A DNA stretch of 47,759 bases from Sphingobium sp. (GTDB lineage: Bacteria; Pseudomonadota; Alphaproteobacteria; Sphingomonadales; Sphingomonadaceae): positions 1 through 47,759 of the forward strand of contig JALCRK010000027.1 in NCBI GenBank assembly GCA_022652485.1. Direction: 5' to 3'. The notes beneath the pieces are model-generated. The model was not told where the DNA came from, made no database searches, and was given only the letters and a program-made list of their open reading frames with translations. Below are positions 18,729 through 26,789 of the stretch, one piece after another. The translations under genes were made by a program, and so were the position numbers. How positions within the stretch are numbered: the stretch's first letter is position 1; each line of letters starts with the position of its first letter.

Positions 18729-19451
18729 CTAAAGCGCCTCAACCACCCGATACACTGCCCCACCGCCCGCCTCCCGCACCAGATCTACGCGCGCGCCGTC
18801 CCAGTGGTAGTCCAGGTGCCGTCCCTGAACAGGGTCAGTAGCGCAGTCCGGGTAGAACAGCCCGGCGCATTCTCCGCCGGGATGGCGGACGCTGGGGTAG
18901 ACCAAGCCGTCAGATCCGTCCGCGCGGAGGGTGGCTGCCAACGCCTGGGACGCGGCGTAGCTGTCGGGATCGAGGGCGGGATGGCTGGCGGCATCCTCGC
19001 CTCGCAAATCATGGAGATCGGCGCTCACCGAGAGGAGGATCTCCCGGAACTGCGAGGTCCAGCCCGGCGCTTCGGCGGTCGCGGTCATGAAACGGGTATG
19101 GTGGTGGATGGTTTCGAACAGCGCCGTATCGAAGTCGTTCCCCGCATAGAGCACGCCGTAGCTGCCCTCGGTGAAGCGACTGGGCCGGTCCATGCTGACA
19201 TGGGTGAAGGGCGCCATGAGGTAGGAGGCGCCAGGTCCGCCGACCCGCCGCTCCGCAGGCACGAGATCGAGATTGCCGATCGTCGCCATGATGCGGGGGT
19301 TGGTCTTCTGCTCGGCCGAGAGCAGCAGCTGCCAGTCCGCCGGGTCGGCGATGTCTTCGAACAGGTCGATCGGCGGGAAGGCGCTGCGAATGATCCGGAC
19401 TGCGGCCTTCCACTCCACCCGGCTGAGAGGGAGGGGGTGGACTGCCGTCAC
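18729..19451 (-). CDS. RES-domain toxin of a Xre/RES toxin-antitoxin pair
   Basis: A 240-residue RES toxin. Characterised RES toxins (for example MbcT and ParT) attack NAD+ or ADP-ribosylate a target using conserved Arg, Glu and Ser residues. Here these appear as R in SRFTEGSYGVLYAG, E in ALFETIHHHTRF and S in LVYPSVRHPGG. The N-terminus (RIIRSAFPPIDLFEDIADP, AEQKTNPRI) is typical. The frame is open far upstream to 19751, but the GTG at 19451 overlaps the antitoxin TGA as GTGA and yields the usual length. The pair is thus translationally coupled, antitoxin first. All three signature residues are present, so the toxin appears intact. Confidence 0.9.
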   Translation of the reverse strand: MTAVHPLPLSRVEWKAAVRIIRSAFPPIDLFEDIADPADWQLLLSAEQKTNPRIMATIGNLDLVPAERRVGGPGASYLMAPFTHVSMDRPSRFTEGSYGVLYAGNDFDTALFETIHHHTRFMTATAEAPGWTSQFREILLSVSADLHDLRGEDAASHPALDPDSYAASQALAATLRADGSDGLVYPSVRHPGGECAGLFYPDCATDPVQGRHLDYHWDGARVDLVREAGGGAVYRVVEAL

Positions 19452-19861
19452 CAGCCGCCGCGCGCGGCGTCGAGATAGCGGCGCACGCGCATGATGTCGG
19501 TCAACTCGCCGCCGAGCATGACATCGAGCGCGCTTGCCCCGGCAAATGCGGCGTTGCTTGCCCTCATCCACGCATAGCCGCGCTGGGCCTCGGAAAAGAT
19601 AATCCGCAGCGCCTTGTGAATGCCCATGAGGTTGGACAGGCGCGCCCGTCCGTCGCGGGAAATGCGGCCTGGCCCTTCCGCCTTCCAGCGCCGATAGGAG
19701 CGCAGTGGCATGTCGAGGAGGGTGGCGGCCTGCTCGTCGGTCAGTCCCCATTTGCCGAACAGGTTGAGCGCCGCCCGGAACATCGCGGCGGCCTCTTCCT
19801 GCGTGATGGGATCGGGCCGGAAGGCCTGAGGCGTCGTGTCAATCGGTTGCAGGGCCAGCAT
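19448..19861 (-). CDS. Xre/MbcA/ParS-family antitoxin (DUF2384)
   Basis: A 137-residue antitoxin paired with the RES toxin. It has the N-terminal helix-turn-helix-like part (FGKWGLTDEQAATLLDMPLRSYRRWKAEGPG) and the C-terminal toxin-binding DUF2384 segment (LMGIHKALRIIF, AFAGASALDVMLGGE, VRRYLDAARGGW). The ATG at 19861 has GGAG at good spacing, better than the far upstream start at 19969. It should neutralise the toxin and repress its own promoter; a short inverted repeat at 19897-19910 lies just upstream. Its decayed paralogue lies 10.9 kb to the left at about 8.5-9.0 kb. Confidence 0.9.
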   Translation of the reverse strand: MLALQPIDTTPQAFRPDPITQEEAAAMFRAALNLFGKWGLTDEQAATLLDMPLRSYRRWKAEGPGRISRDGRARLSNLMGIHKALRIIFSEAQRGYAWMRASNAAFAGASALDVMLGGELTDIMRVRRYLDAARGGW

Positions 19862-19896
19862 GGCGTTTCTCCATATGGCATCATATACAATAGAGC

Positions 19897-19910
19897 TTGC
19901 CATTTGGCAA
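19897..19910. promoter_or_regulatory. Inverted repeat TTGCCATTTGGCAA, candidate antitoxin operator
   Basis: Arms TTGCCA and TGGCAA with a 2-base centre lie 36 bases upstream of the antitoxin ATG. Antitoxins of this type usually autoregulate by binding such sites. The homologous region near the decayed copy no longer carries the repeat. Confidence 0.45.
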
Positions 19911-20014
19911 CGGCAGCATGCGAAAGAGGCAGATCCTATCATGGGTCCACCCGGCCTCACGATCACCAATGCCGGGAATAGGAATGGTCGGGGGTATCTA
20001 TAAGGAATGGCGGT

Positions 20015-20060
20015 TGTCAGATATAATTGACAATTGTCGACATGTAAAATATATCTGACA
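20015..20060 (+). promoter_or_regulatory. HigBA promoter with perfect 11-bp inverted repeat
   Basis: TGTCAGATATA (20015-20025) and TATATCTGACA (20050-20060) are a perfect inverted repeat with a 24-base spacer. The spacer contains the palindrome GACAATTGTC (20029-20038). A promoter-like TTGACA at 20027-20032 followed by TATATC at 20050-20055 (17-base spacing) overlaps the right arm, as expected for an autorepressed toxin-antitoxin operon. Predicted transcription would begin around 20062. Confidence 0.6.
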
Positions 20061-20127
20061 TGTAATCGAGATTCGGCAGACCGTCCTGTTCTCCGACTGG
20101 CTAGATGGGTTACGTGATACGGTTGCC

Positions 20128-20358
20128 GTGAAGCGGATCAAGCAGCGCCTTGCACGGGTACAGATCGGTCTATTCGGCGATGCCAAGTCCGTGGGCGAGG
20201 GTGTCAGCGAATTACGAGTCGATCATGGCGCTGGCTATCGGGTCTATTTCACGCGGCGGGGTGATGTCGTCGTCATCCTGTTGTGCGGTGGCGATAAGGG
20301 TAGCCAGAAGCGGGACATCGCCCGCGCCAAGGAGATAAACAGGCAAGTGGAAGAATGA
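20128..20358 (+). CDS. HigB/RelE-like toxin, reading frame without a normal start
   Basis: A RelE/HigB-superfamily toxin, expected to be a ribosome-dependent mRNA nuclease. The conserved core GEGVSELRVDHGAGYRVYF, LLCGGDKGSQKRDIARAKEI is intact. GTG at 20128 is the first acceptable start and gives 76 residues. However, family-like sequence continues upstream in the same frame (IEIRQTVLFSDWLDGLRD) back to about 20062, where a GTA stands at the position expected for the start, with an in-frame TGA at 20056. One substitution (GTG to GTA) would explain this. The gene may therefore be start-defective, use a rare start, or make a short product lacking the first helices. It overlaps the antitoxin start by four bases. 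Confidence 0.75.
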   Translation: MKRIKQRLARVQIGLFGDAKSVGEGVSELRVDHGAGYRVYFTRRGDVVVILLCGGDKGSQKRDIARAKEINRQVEE

Positions 20359-20642
20359 CTATGGCTATCAAGACCATTCCCTTTGATGCCGCCGACTCCC
20401 TCGATACCGATGCGGCGCGCGTTGAGCTGTTCGCCGATGCGCTTGCGAGCGGCGATCCTGCCATCATTACCTCGGCATTGGGACTTATCGCGAGGGCGCG
20501 GGGAATATCTGCTCTCGCCCGGGAAACCGGTCTCAGCCGCGAGACGCTCTACAAGGCTTTGAGCGACGGAGGCAACCCGCGGCTAGATACGCTTTTGAAG
20601 GTGACGCAGGCTCTGGGCGTGCGGCTGTCTGTTGCTGCATAA
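20355..20642 (+). CDS. HigA-like addiction-module antidote protein
   Basis: A 95-residue antitoxin of the COG3636 probable antidote family. It carries the helix-turn-helix ISALARETGLSRETLYKALS followed by NPRLDTLLKVTQALGVRLSV. It should bind the HigB-like toxin and the operon promoter. The ATG at 20355 overlaps the toxin TGA (ATGA); a second ATG at 20361 is possible. Because the toxin frame seems to lack its proper start, this antitoxin may now be the main functional product of the operon. Confidence 0.87.
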   Translation: MTMAIKTIPFDAADSLDTDAARVELFADALASGDPAIITSALGLIARARGISALARETGLSRETLYKALSDGGNPRLDTLLKVTQALGVRLSVAA

Positions 20643-20677
20643 GGTTGGGCAGATGTAAAGTATCGCCGCCTCACCGT

Positions 20678-22699
20678 TCAACGCGCTAAACGTATCCCCA
20701 GCCAGAAGGTGCGCGGGGTGCCGACATCTTCGGAGAGCGTCGGTAGGCTGACGCGGCGGGTATAAACGGTCTTGTCAAACAGGTTCTCGACCCGGCCGAC
20801 GAGCGTGGCGCCATGCCTCAGGGGCAGGCTGGCGGTGCCATCGACGGTCAAAGCGTGCGGCAGGGCATCGGTCTGGAGATCATCCTCATATTGCTTGCCG
20901 ACATAGCGCAGTGTGGTCGAGAGCGAGGGGCCGTGCGCGGGCGCCCAGGCAAGGGTTGCGCTGGCGCTGTGGCGCGGGGTCTGCGCTGGGCGGAGCCGAT
21001 CGAACAGCTGCCCCGGCGCCTCGACCTTGCTGTCTGTGTAGGCATAGCTGGCGGAGAGGGAGAAATCGGCGCGTCTTGCGCTGGCGGTCAGCTCAATGCC
21101 CTTGGCCACGATGGCGTTGACGTTCTGGCGCTGGCGCAGGGTATTGCCGGTCGTAATGTTGGCGATGGCGTCGCCTAGCCGGTTGTAAAACGCGGTCGCG
21201 CCGAAGCGGATGCCGGGAGACGGGGCCAAGTCTACGCCCACCTCCGCGCCGCGCAGCTTCTCCGGGTTCAGCGCCGGGTTGGCGTTGGTGGTGATCGGAA
21301 AAACGACGAAGCTGCGGTACAGCTCGTTGAGGGTCGGCAGGCGGAAGCCGGTATAGGCCGCCGCGCGCAGGGCGAGGGCGTCATTCACATGCAGCAGTGC
21401 GCCGACACGGCCCGACATTTGCCAGTCGGCACGGTCGGAGCAGACTGTCGGCGTGGCGCAGGGGTTGACCGGCGGGGTGCCGGAGAGGACCGTCACATGG
21501 TAGAATCCGTCGCTGATTTTCCAGCGGTCCGCGCGGACGCTGCCGGTCAGCACCAGCGCGCCCAACGTCCAGTCGTCTTCCGCGAACACGCCCCATGTGC
21601 TCTGCCGTCCGCCCGCATGGCGCAGGTTGGTGCGCGGATTGGGGGCGATGTTGGCGTTGTATCCATCCTCGTGCATGTCGCCCGTGGCGATGCGCAGATC
21701 GGTGCCGAGCCTCAGCACATGGTCGTTGCCCACCGGGGGGCGCAGCTCGATCTTGCCGCCGAGGCCGGTGGATGGCGTCTTGCGCTGGTCGAGCGATTTC
21801 CGGAAGCTGGACGCGCTGATGACGACATTGCCGAAATCGCGTGCCTGCACATAGGCGAGGGCGTCGACTTTCCATGCGCCCCGCCCGATCAGGCGGATGC
21901 TGGCATCCTCGCCCTCGCTGCGGCTATCGGCTCCGGCGAAGCGCAGGGTCCGGTCGTCGCGGAACAGGGTTGCGCGGGCCTGAAGCTCGAAATCTCCGCC
22001 CAGAGGTGCGGCGGCGCGCAGGGAAGTCGACCAGCTTTCATAACGCGCGGGCACGCTGGCGGCGACGCGCTGGCTGGCGGGCGTGGTCCAGAAGCCGTCG
22101 CCGCGATCCCAGCGCCCTGATACGGAGACGAAGCCCGCGCCGAGATTGGGCGAGAAGGCAGCGGAAAGCTCACTTGCGTCGCGGCTGCCGTAAAAGGCGC
22201 TGCCTGAGACGAGCGGCAGGTCGGCGCGCGTGGCGCTGGCGAGCTCGATCGTGCCCGCGACCGCGCCCGCACCGAACGCGCCGACGCCGCCTCCGCGCGT
22301 CACGCGGATCAGCGACAGGCGTTCCGGCACCAGCGCATTGAAGGGGATATAGCCGAAAAACGGATCGGCGACAGGGACGCCATCCAGCAGGACCAGCGTA
22401 CGGCTGGAGGCGTTGCCACCGAGCGCGCGCAATGTCGCCCCCTGTGCCGAAGGATTGGCGGAGCGGCTGTCGGAACGGCGAAACTGCTGAAACCCGGCGA
22501 CATCCGCCAGCACATTCTCGATTCGGCCCGATGCGCTCTCCGCGAGGCGGCCGCGGTCGATCGTCACCGAGCCATAGGCCGGTGTTCCCGGCGGCAGCGG
22601 CAGCACGCTGCCCAACACCACGATAGTGTCGTTATCCTGCGCGGCGGCGGAGGACGCGCATCCCAGCGCGGCGGCGAAGGCAAAAAGACATTTCTTCAT
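20678..22699 (-). CDS. TonB-dependent outer-membrane receptor
   Basis: A 673-residue TonB-dependent receptor. Residues 1-20 are a signal peptide (KKCLFAFAAALGCASSAAAQ), directly followed by a TonB-box-like DTIVVLG. The plug domain (about 25-150) contains TLRALGGNASSRTLVLLDGVPV and GVGAFGAGAVAGTIEL. The rest is a beta-barrel with late-barrel motifs ALRAAAYTGFRLPTLNELYR and NLFDKTVYTRRVSLP, ending in LGIRLAR. It imports a large or scarce nutrient such as a siderophore, vitamin B12 or a glycan, energised by TonB. The BtuB-like length fits several substrates. No B12 riboswitch is visible in the 76 bases upstream. It follows kdsA and may be co-transcribed with it. Confidence 0.9.
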   Translation of the reverse strand: MKKCLFAFAAALGCASSAAAQDNDTIVVLGSVLPLPPGTPAYGSVTIDRGRLAESASGRIENVLADVAGFQQFRRSDSRSANPSAQGATLRALGGNASSRTLVLLDGVPVADPFFGYIPFNALVPERLSLIRVTRGGGVGAFGAGAVAGTIELASATRADLPLVSGSAFYGSRDASELSAAFSPNLGAGFVSVSGRWDRGDGFWTTPASQRVAASVPARYESWSTSLRAAAPLGGDFELQARATLFRDDRTLRFAGADSRSEGEDASIRLIGRGAWKVDALAYVQARDFGNVVISASSFRKSLDQRKTPSTGLGGKIELRPPVGNDHVLRLGTDLRIATGDMHEDGYNANIAPNPRTNLRHAGGRQSTWGVFAEDDWTLGALVLTGSVRADRWKISDGFYHVTVLSGTPPVNPCATPTVCSDRADWQMSGRVGALLHVNDALALRAAAYTGFRLPTLNELYRSFVVFPITTNANPALNPEKLRGAEVGVDLAPSPGIRFGATAFYNRLGDAIANITTGNTLRQRQNVNAIVAKGIELTASARRADFSLSASYAYTDSKVEAPGQLFDRLRPAQTPRHSASATLAWAPAHGPSLSTTLRYVGKQYEDDLQTDALPHALTVDGTASLPLRHGATLVGRVENLFDKTVYTRRVSLPTLSEDVGTPRTFWLGIRLAR

Positions 22700-22775
22700 C
22701 GGCCTGGCCCTGTAAGCCTATTGCTATGGGATGGGAAGGCCAGAAGGATAAGGCCGGAAGGATATGGAGCGGCCT

Positions 22776-23600
22776 TCAGCCTTTCGTCAGCGCATCATGC
22801 GCGCGGAGGTCGGCGAGGAGGGCGCCCAGCTCATGCACCGGCACCATGTTGGGGCCATCGCTTGGCGCGTTGTCGGGATCTTCATGCGTCTCAATGAAGA
22901 CCGCCGCGACGCCCACCGCGCAAGCCGCGCGGGCGAGGGGGGCGACATAGTGGCGTTGCCCGCCCGACGCGCCGCCGAGGCCGCCGGGGAGCTGCACCGA
23001 ATGGGTGGCGTCGAACACGACCGGGTATCCGGTCTCCGCCATGATCGGGAGCGCGCGCATATCGCTCACCAGCATGTTGTAGCCGAAGCTCGCGCCGCGC
23101 TCGGTCAGGAGAATGCGGTCATTGCCGGTCGAGGCGACCTTGGCGGCGACATGCGCCATGTCCCACGGCGCGAGGAACTGCCCCTTCTTGATGTTGATGG
23201 CCGCGCCGGTCTCTCCGGCAGCGAGCAGCAGATCGGTCTGGCGGCAGAGCATGGCGGGGATTTGCAGCACATCGACGGCTTTAGCGGCAGGCGCGCACTG
23301 AGCGGGCTCGTGTACGTCGGTCAACACCGGGCAGCCGAACTCCGCGCGTATGCGGGCGAGGATTTCCAGCCCCGCATCGATGCCCAGCCCGCGCCTGCCG
23401 GTGTGCGAGGTGCGGTTCGCCTTGTCGTAGGATGCCTTGAAGATGAATTGCGTTTCGGTCGGCGCGCAGGCCTGCGCGATCCGTTCCGCCATCATGCGGG
23501 CATGATCGAGGCTTTCGAGCTGGCAAGGCCCGGCGATGAGCACCAGTGGCTCCTTGCCGCCAATGGCGATGTCGCCAACCGTCACCACGCGCCCGTTCAT
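22776..23600 (-). CDS. kdsA: 3-deoxy-8-phosphooctulonate synthase
   Basis: A 274-residue Kdo-8-phosphate synthase, condensing phosphoenolpyruvate with arabinose-5-phosphate. Visible signatures are LIAGPCQLES, FKASYDKANRTS, VLTDVHEP, LTERGASFGYNML and VFDATHSVQLPG. Cys26 in AGPC, where Escherichia coli KdsA has Asn, places it in the metal-dependent class of the family. Its ATG overlaps the kdsB TGA (ATGA), so the three Kdo genes form one coupled operon transcribed kdsD-kdsB-kdsA. The product is a cytosolic enzyme supplying Kdo for lipopolysaccharide or capsule linkers. Confidence 0.96.
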   Translation of the reverse strand: MNGRVVTVGDIAIGGKEPLVLIAGPCQLESLDHARMMAERIAQACAPTETQFIFKASYDKANRTSHTGRRGLGIDAGLEILARIRAEFGCPVLTDVHEPAQCAPAAKAVDVLQIPAMLCRQTDLLLAAGETGAAINIKKGQFLAPWDMAHVAAKVASTGNDRILLTERGASFGYNMLVSDMRALPIMAETGYPVVFDATHSVQLPGGLGGASGGQRHYVAPLARAACAVGVAAVFIETHEDPDNAPSDGPNMVPVHELGALLADLRAHDALTKG

Positions 23601-24406
23601 GCGATCTCCCGCTTGGCCATGTCTTTCAGCGCCTGTTCGATGCGGGGAATGTCCTGAGGGTTGTTAAGCTCCCAGAACACGCGCCCGCGCGCCTCCACCT
23701 CGACACAGCGGATCGTGTGGCCATGCTCAAGGAAGCGCAACTGCTCAAGCCCCTCAAGCTCCTCCAGTCGCCCCGGGGGGAGCGCGCCATAGGCAGCGAG
23801 GGCTGCGGCGCGATAGGCATAGACGCCGACATGATGCCACACGGGAAGCGCGCTGCCTTCCAGCTTCGCGGGATCGAGCCAGGGCAGGACTTCCTTCGAG
23901 AAATAGAGCGCGTTGCCCTTTGCATCGAACACCGCAGTGGTGCCGCCCACCCGGCCCGCACGGCGATCCTCGACGAAATGGGCATAGGTTTCCGCATCGC
24001 ACCGGAGCACCGGAGTGGCGACCGCGATGCCGGGGTCCGCGCGCATGGCATCGATCAGCGCCGCGATGAACCAGGGCGGTGTCAGCGGCGCATCGCCCTG
24101 CAAATTGACGATGATATCGGGCTTGAGGCCACTTTTGGCGAGCGCGTCCGCGCAGCGCTCGGTGCCGTTGCGGCAGGCCTCGTCGGTCATGATGACGTTC
24201 GCGCCAAAATCCTCGCAATGCTCGCGGATGCGGGCGTCGTCAGTGGCGACATATATTCCCGCCGAGCCCTCCACGGCGCAAGCGGCCTCCCAGCTCATGC
24301 GGATGAGGCTTTTGCGCGCGCCGTCCGGCAGCGTCAGCTCGGCGAGCGGCTTCCCCGGATACCGGCTCGATGCATAACGCGCCGGGATGATGACGACGGC
24401 ATTCAT
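23597..24406 (-). CDS. kdsB: 3-deoxy-manno-octulosonate cytidylyltransferase
   Basis: A 269-residue CMP-Kdo synthetase, activating Kdo with CTP. The N-terminal nucleotide-binding signature IIPARYASSRYPGKPL, the metal-ligand region NLQGDAPLTPP and the C-terminal GLEQLRFLEHG / VEVEA segments match KdsB well. It overlaps kdsD upstream and kdsA downstream by four bases each, showing translational coupling. Kdo-8-phosphate phosphatase (kdsC) and Kdo transferase are not in the window. Confidence 0.96.
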   Translation of the reverse strand: MNAVVIIPARYASSRYPGKPLAELTLPDGARKSLIRMSWEAACAVEGSAGIYVATDDARIREHCEDFGANVIMTDEACRNGTERCADALAKSGLKPDIIVNLQGDAPLTPPWFIAALIDAMRADPGIAVATPVLRCDAETYAHFVEDRRAGRVGGTTAVFDAKGNALYFSKEVLPWLDPAKLEGSALPVWHHVGVYAYRAAALAAYGALPPGRLEELEGLEQLRFLEHGHTIRCVEVEARGRVFWELNNPQDIPRIEQALKDMAKREIA

Positions 24407-25377
24407 GCGACTCCGACGTGCAGCAGATCATGCACATGGAGCAGCCCGATCGGGATGCGCGCGGCGTCGATTACGGGAAGCACGGAAATCTGCCTCTGGT
24501 TGAGCAGGGTCAGCGCCTCGCCCGCGAGCATATCCACATCAGCATAGCTCGGGTCGCGCGTGGCGATCTCACCGGCACGGCGCTCCATGAGGCCTTCCAT
24601 GTTGCGGCGAAGATCCCCATCCGTCACCACGCCGAATATCTTGCCATCGTCATCCACCACGATCGCGATGCCGAAGCCCTTGGAGGTCATCGCGAGCAGG
24701 GTCTCCGCCATCGGTGCATCCTGCCGCACCACGGGCAATTCGTCGCCCCAGTGCATCAGATCGCCCACCTTGGTCAGCTGCGCGCCGAGGCGTCCGCCGG
24801 GGTGAAGCTCGCGGAAGTTGCGGGCATGAAAGCCGCGCGCTTCCATCAGCGCCACGGCAAGGGCATCGCCCAGCGCCATCATCATCGTCGTCGAGGTGGT
24901 CGGGGCGAGGCTGATGGGGCAGGCCTCCGGCGCATCGGGCAGCAGCAGCCGGTAATCCGCCGCCCGCATCAGGCTGCTGTCCTGTTGTGCGCAGATGGCG
25001 ATGAGGGGAATGCCGAAGCGGCGCGTGAACGCCAATATGTCGCGCAGCTCCGATGTTTCCCCGGAGTTGGAAAGCAGAAGGCAGATGTCGTCGGTGCCGA
25101 TCATGCCGAGATCGCCGTGGCTCGCTTCGGCGGCGTGCACGAAATAGGAGGGCGTGCCGGTGGAGGCGAGGGTCGCGGAAATCTTGCGCCCCACATGGCC
25201 GGACTTGCCGATGCCGGAGACGACCACCCTGCCGCGGCTTTTCAGGATTGCGTCAACCGCGTTCAGGAGGTCGGCAGGGATATTGCCCGCGAGAGCCTGC
25301 AGTGCGGCGGCTTCTGTGGCGAGAACCCGGCGCGCCGAAGCGACAAGATCGGTTTCCAGGTTTTTGACAAGTTCCAT
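24403..25377 (-). CDS. kdsD: Arabinose-5-phosphate isomerase (KpsF/GutQ family)
   Basis: A 324-residue isomerase converting ribulose-5-phosphate to arabinose-5-phosphate, the first step of Kdo synthesis. The N-terminal SIS domain contains VVSGIGKSGHVGRKISATL, FVHAAEASHGDLGMI and LLSNSGETSEL. Two CBS domains follow (about residues 200-320; GIAIVVDDDGKIFGVVTDGDLRR, ISVLPVIDAARIPIGLLHVHDLL). The ATG at 25377 has AAGGA about 8 bases upstream and is preferred over the in-frame start at 25410. It heads the kdsD-kdsB-kdsA operon, so in this context it is the Kdo-pathway isomerase rather than a glucitol gene. Confidence 0.93.
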   Translation of the reverse strand: MELVKNLETDLVASARRVLATEAAALQALAGNIPADLLNAVDAILKSRGRVVVSGIGKSGHVGRKISATLASTGTPSYFVHAAEASHGDLGMIGTDDICLLLSNSGETSELRDILAFTRRFGIPLIAICAQQDSSLMRAADYRLLLPDAPEACPISLAPTTSTTMMMALGDALAVALMEARGFHARNFRELHPGGRLGAQLTKVGDLMHWGDELPVVRQDAPMAETLLAMTSKGFGIAIVVDDDGKIFGVVTDGDLRRNMEGLMERRAGEIATRDPSYADVDMLAGEALTLLNQRQISVLPVIDAARIPIGLLHVHDLLHVGVA

Positions 25378-25486
25378 TGCGCCGATCCTTATGCCAGCGC
25401 GGAGCTTCATGCAACAAAAGGTGCCGCCGTTGTGGATGCGAGCGGGGATATGACACTTTTCCGCGACGAGCCGTGCAGGAAAAGGT

Positions 25487-26752
25487 TTACCGTTTGATTA
25501 GGGTTACTTGCGCGACATCTATGCCGCCGCCCGCGAAGCCGCCCTCGCAATACATGAGATAATAGCGCCACAGCCGCACGAAGCGCGCGTCGAACGCCGC
25601 CGGCAGGCGCCCGGCATCGAGCGCGGCGTCAAACCGCTCGCGCCACAGCCGCAGCGTGGAGGCATAATGGAGGCCGAAATTGTGCTGATCGCGCCACTCC
25701 AGCCCCTGCGCCTCCGCGAGGGCGCGGAACCGGCTTTCGGAGATCAGCAGCCCACCGGGGAAGATATAGGTCTGGATGAAATCGGCGCTTTCGGCATAGC
25801 GTTCGAACAGCCGGTCATCGATGCTGATATACTGGATGGCGGCGCGCCCGCCGGGCTTCAGCAGGCGGTGGATGGTGGCGAGATAGGTGGGCCAATATTC
25901 CTCGCCCACCGCCTCCACCATCTCGATGCTGGCGATCGCGTCAAAGCTGCCCTGTGCATCGCGATAATCCTGCAGGCGGATCGCAGAGCGATGGCGGGGG
26001 AGGAGGGGCTGTGCCCATGCGGCCTGCTCGTGGGAGAGGGTCAAGCCGACATAATCGATCCGGGCGCGGTCCAGCGCGCGCTCCGCGAAGCCGCCCCATC
26101 CACAGCCGATTTCGAGCAGGCGATCCCCCGCCCTCAAATCGAGCCGGTCCAGCACCGCGTCGATCTTGGCGTTTTGCGCCGCGTTCAGGCCTTCATCCGG
26201 ATGGGCGGGATCATCGAACAGCGCGGCGGAATAGTTCATCCCCTCGTCCAGCCACGCGGCGTAGAAATCATTGCCGAGATCGTAGTGCGCAGCGATGTTG
26301 CGCTTCGAACCCACGCGGCTGTTGCGCCTGAGGGCATGAAGGCGGCGCACCAGCCAGCGCAGGGGCCCGCGCGCGCGTGCCACCCCGCCTAGGCTCGCCG
26401 CGTTGGCCATGAACAGGGCGAACAGCGGCACCGGGTCGGGGCTGTCCCATTCGCCCGCTTCCCAGGCCTGATACCAGCCGACGGAACCACAAGTGGCAAG
26501 GCGCAACAGGGCTTTCCAGTCCCGCAGGCGCACCTCGCAGACCGGACCATCGGCGCGGCCGCCCAAAACCCGGAAGGTGCCATCGGGCAGCCATGCTTCG
26601 AGGCGGCCCCGCGCCAGCCCGGTGTCGATCCGGTCCAGCAGGCGATGCGCGACGGGAGCGAGAAGCCGGGCGGCAATGGGCATGGCCATGCGCGGCAGAA
26701 AGCGCGCGGCCTTTACCAGATGCTGTCCTCTCGTTGCGCTCAGGGCGTTCAT
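25487..26752 (-). CDS. cfa: Cyclopropane-fatty-acyl-phospholipid synthase
   Basis: A 421-residue CFA synthase family protein that transfers a methylene group from S-adenosylmethionine to unsaturated acyl chains of membrane phospholipids. The hallmark motifs are AHYDLGNDFYAAWLDEGMNYS, the SAM-binding LLEIGCGWGGFAERAL, GLTLSHEQ, IEMVEAVGEEYWPTYL and YIFPGGLL. The ATG at 26752 gives a normal length; the frame extends upstream to 26962 inside the photolyase gene. It follows the photolyase gene by 37 bases on the same strand and is likely part of the same stress-related transcript. Confidence 0.93.
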   Translation of the reverse strand: MNALSATRGQHLVKAARFLPRMAMPIAARLLAPVAHRLLDRIDTGLARGRLEAWLPDGTFRVLGGRADGPVCEVRLRDWKALLRLATCGSVGWYQAWEAGEWDSPDPVPLFALFMANAASLGGVARARGPLRWLVRRLHALRRNSRVGSKRNIAAHYDLGNDFYAAWLDEGMNYSAALFDDPAHPDEGLNAAQNAKIDAVLDRLDLRAGDRLLEIGCGWGGFAERALDRARIDYVGLTLSHEQAAWAQPLLPRHRSAIRLQDYRDAQGSFDAIASIEMVEAVGEEYWPTYLATIHRLLKPGGRAAIQYISIDDRLFERYAESADFIQTYIFPGGLLISESRFRALAEAQGLEWRDQHNFGLHYASTLRLWRERFDAALDAGRLPAAFDARFVRLWRYYLMYCEGGFAGGGIDVAQVTLIKR

Positions 26753-26789
26753 GAGTCGCAATTCTGCAACAGAGCGCGGGCGAGGGCAA

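Noticed and set aside
22700..22775. Cobalamin riboswitch upstream of the TonB-dependent receptor
   Set aside because: The gap to kdsA is only 76 bases and has no B12-box-like sequence.
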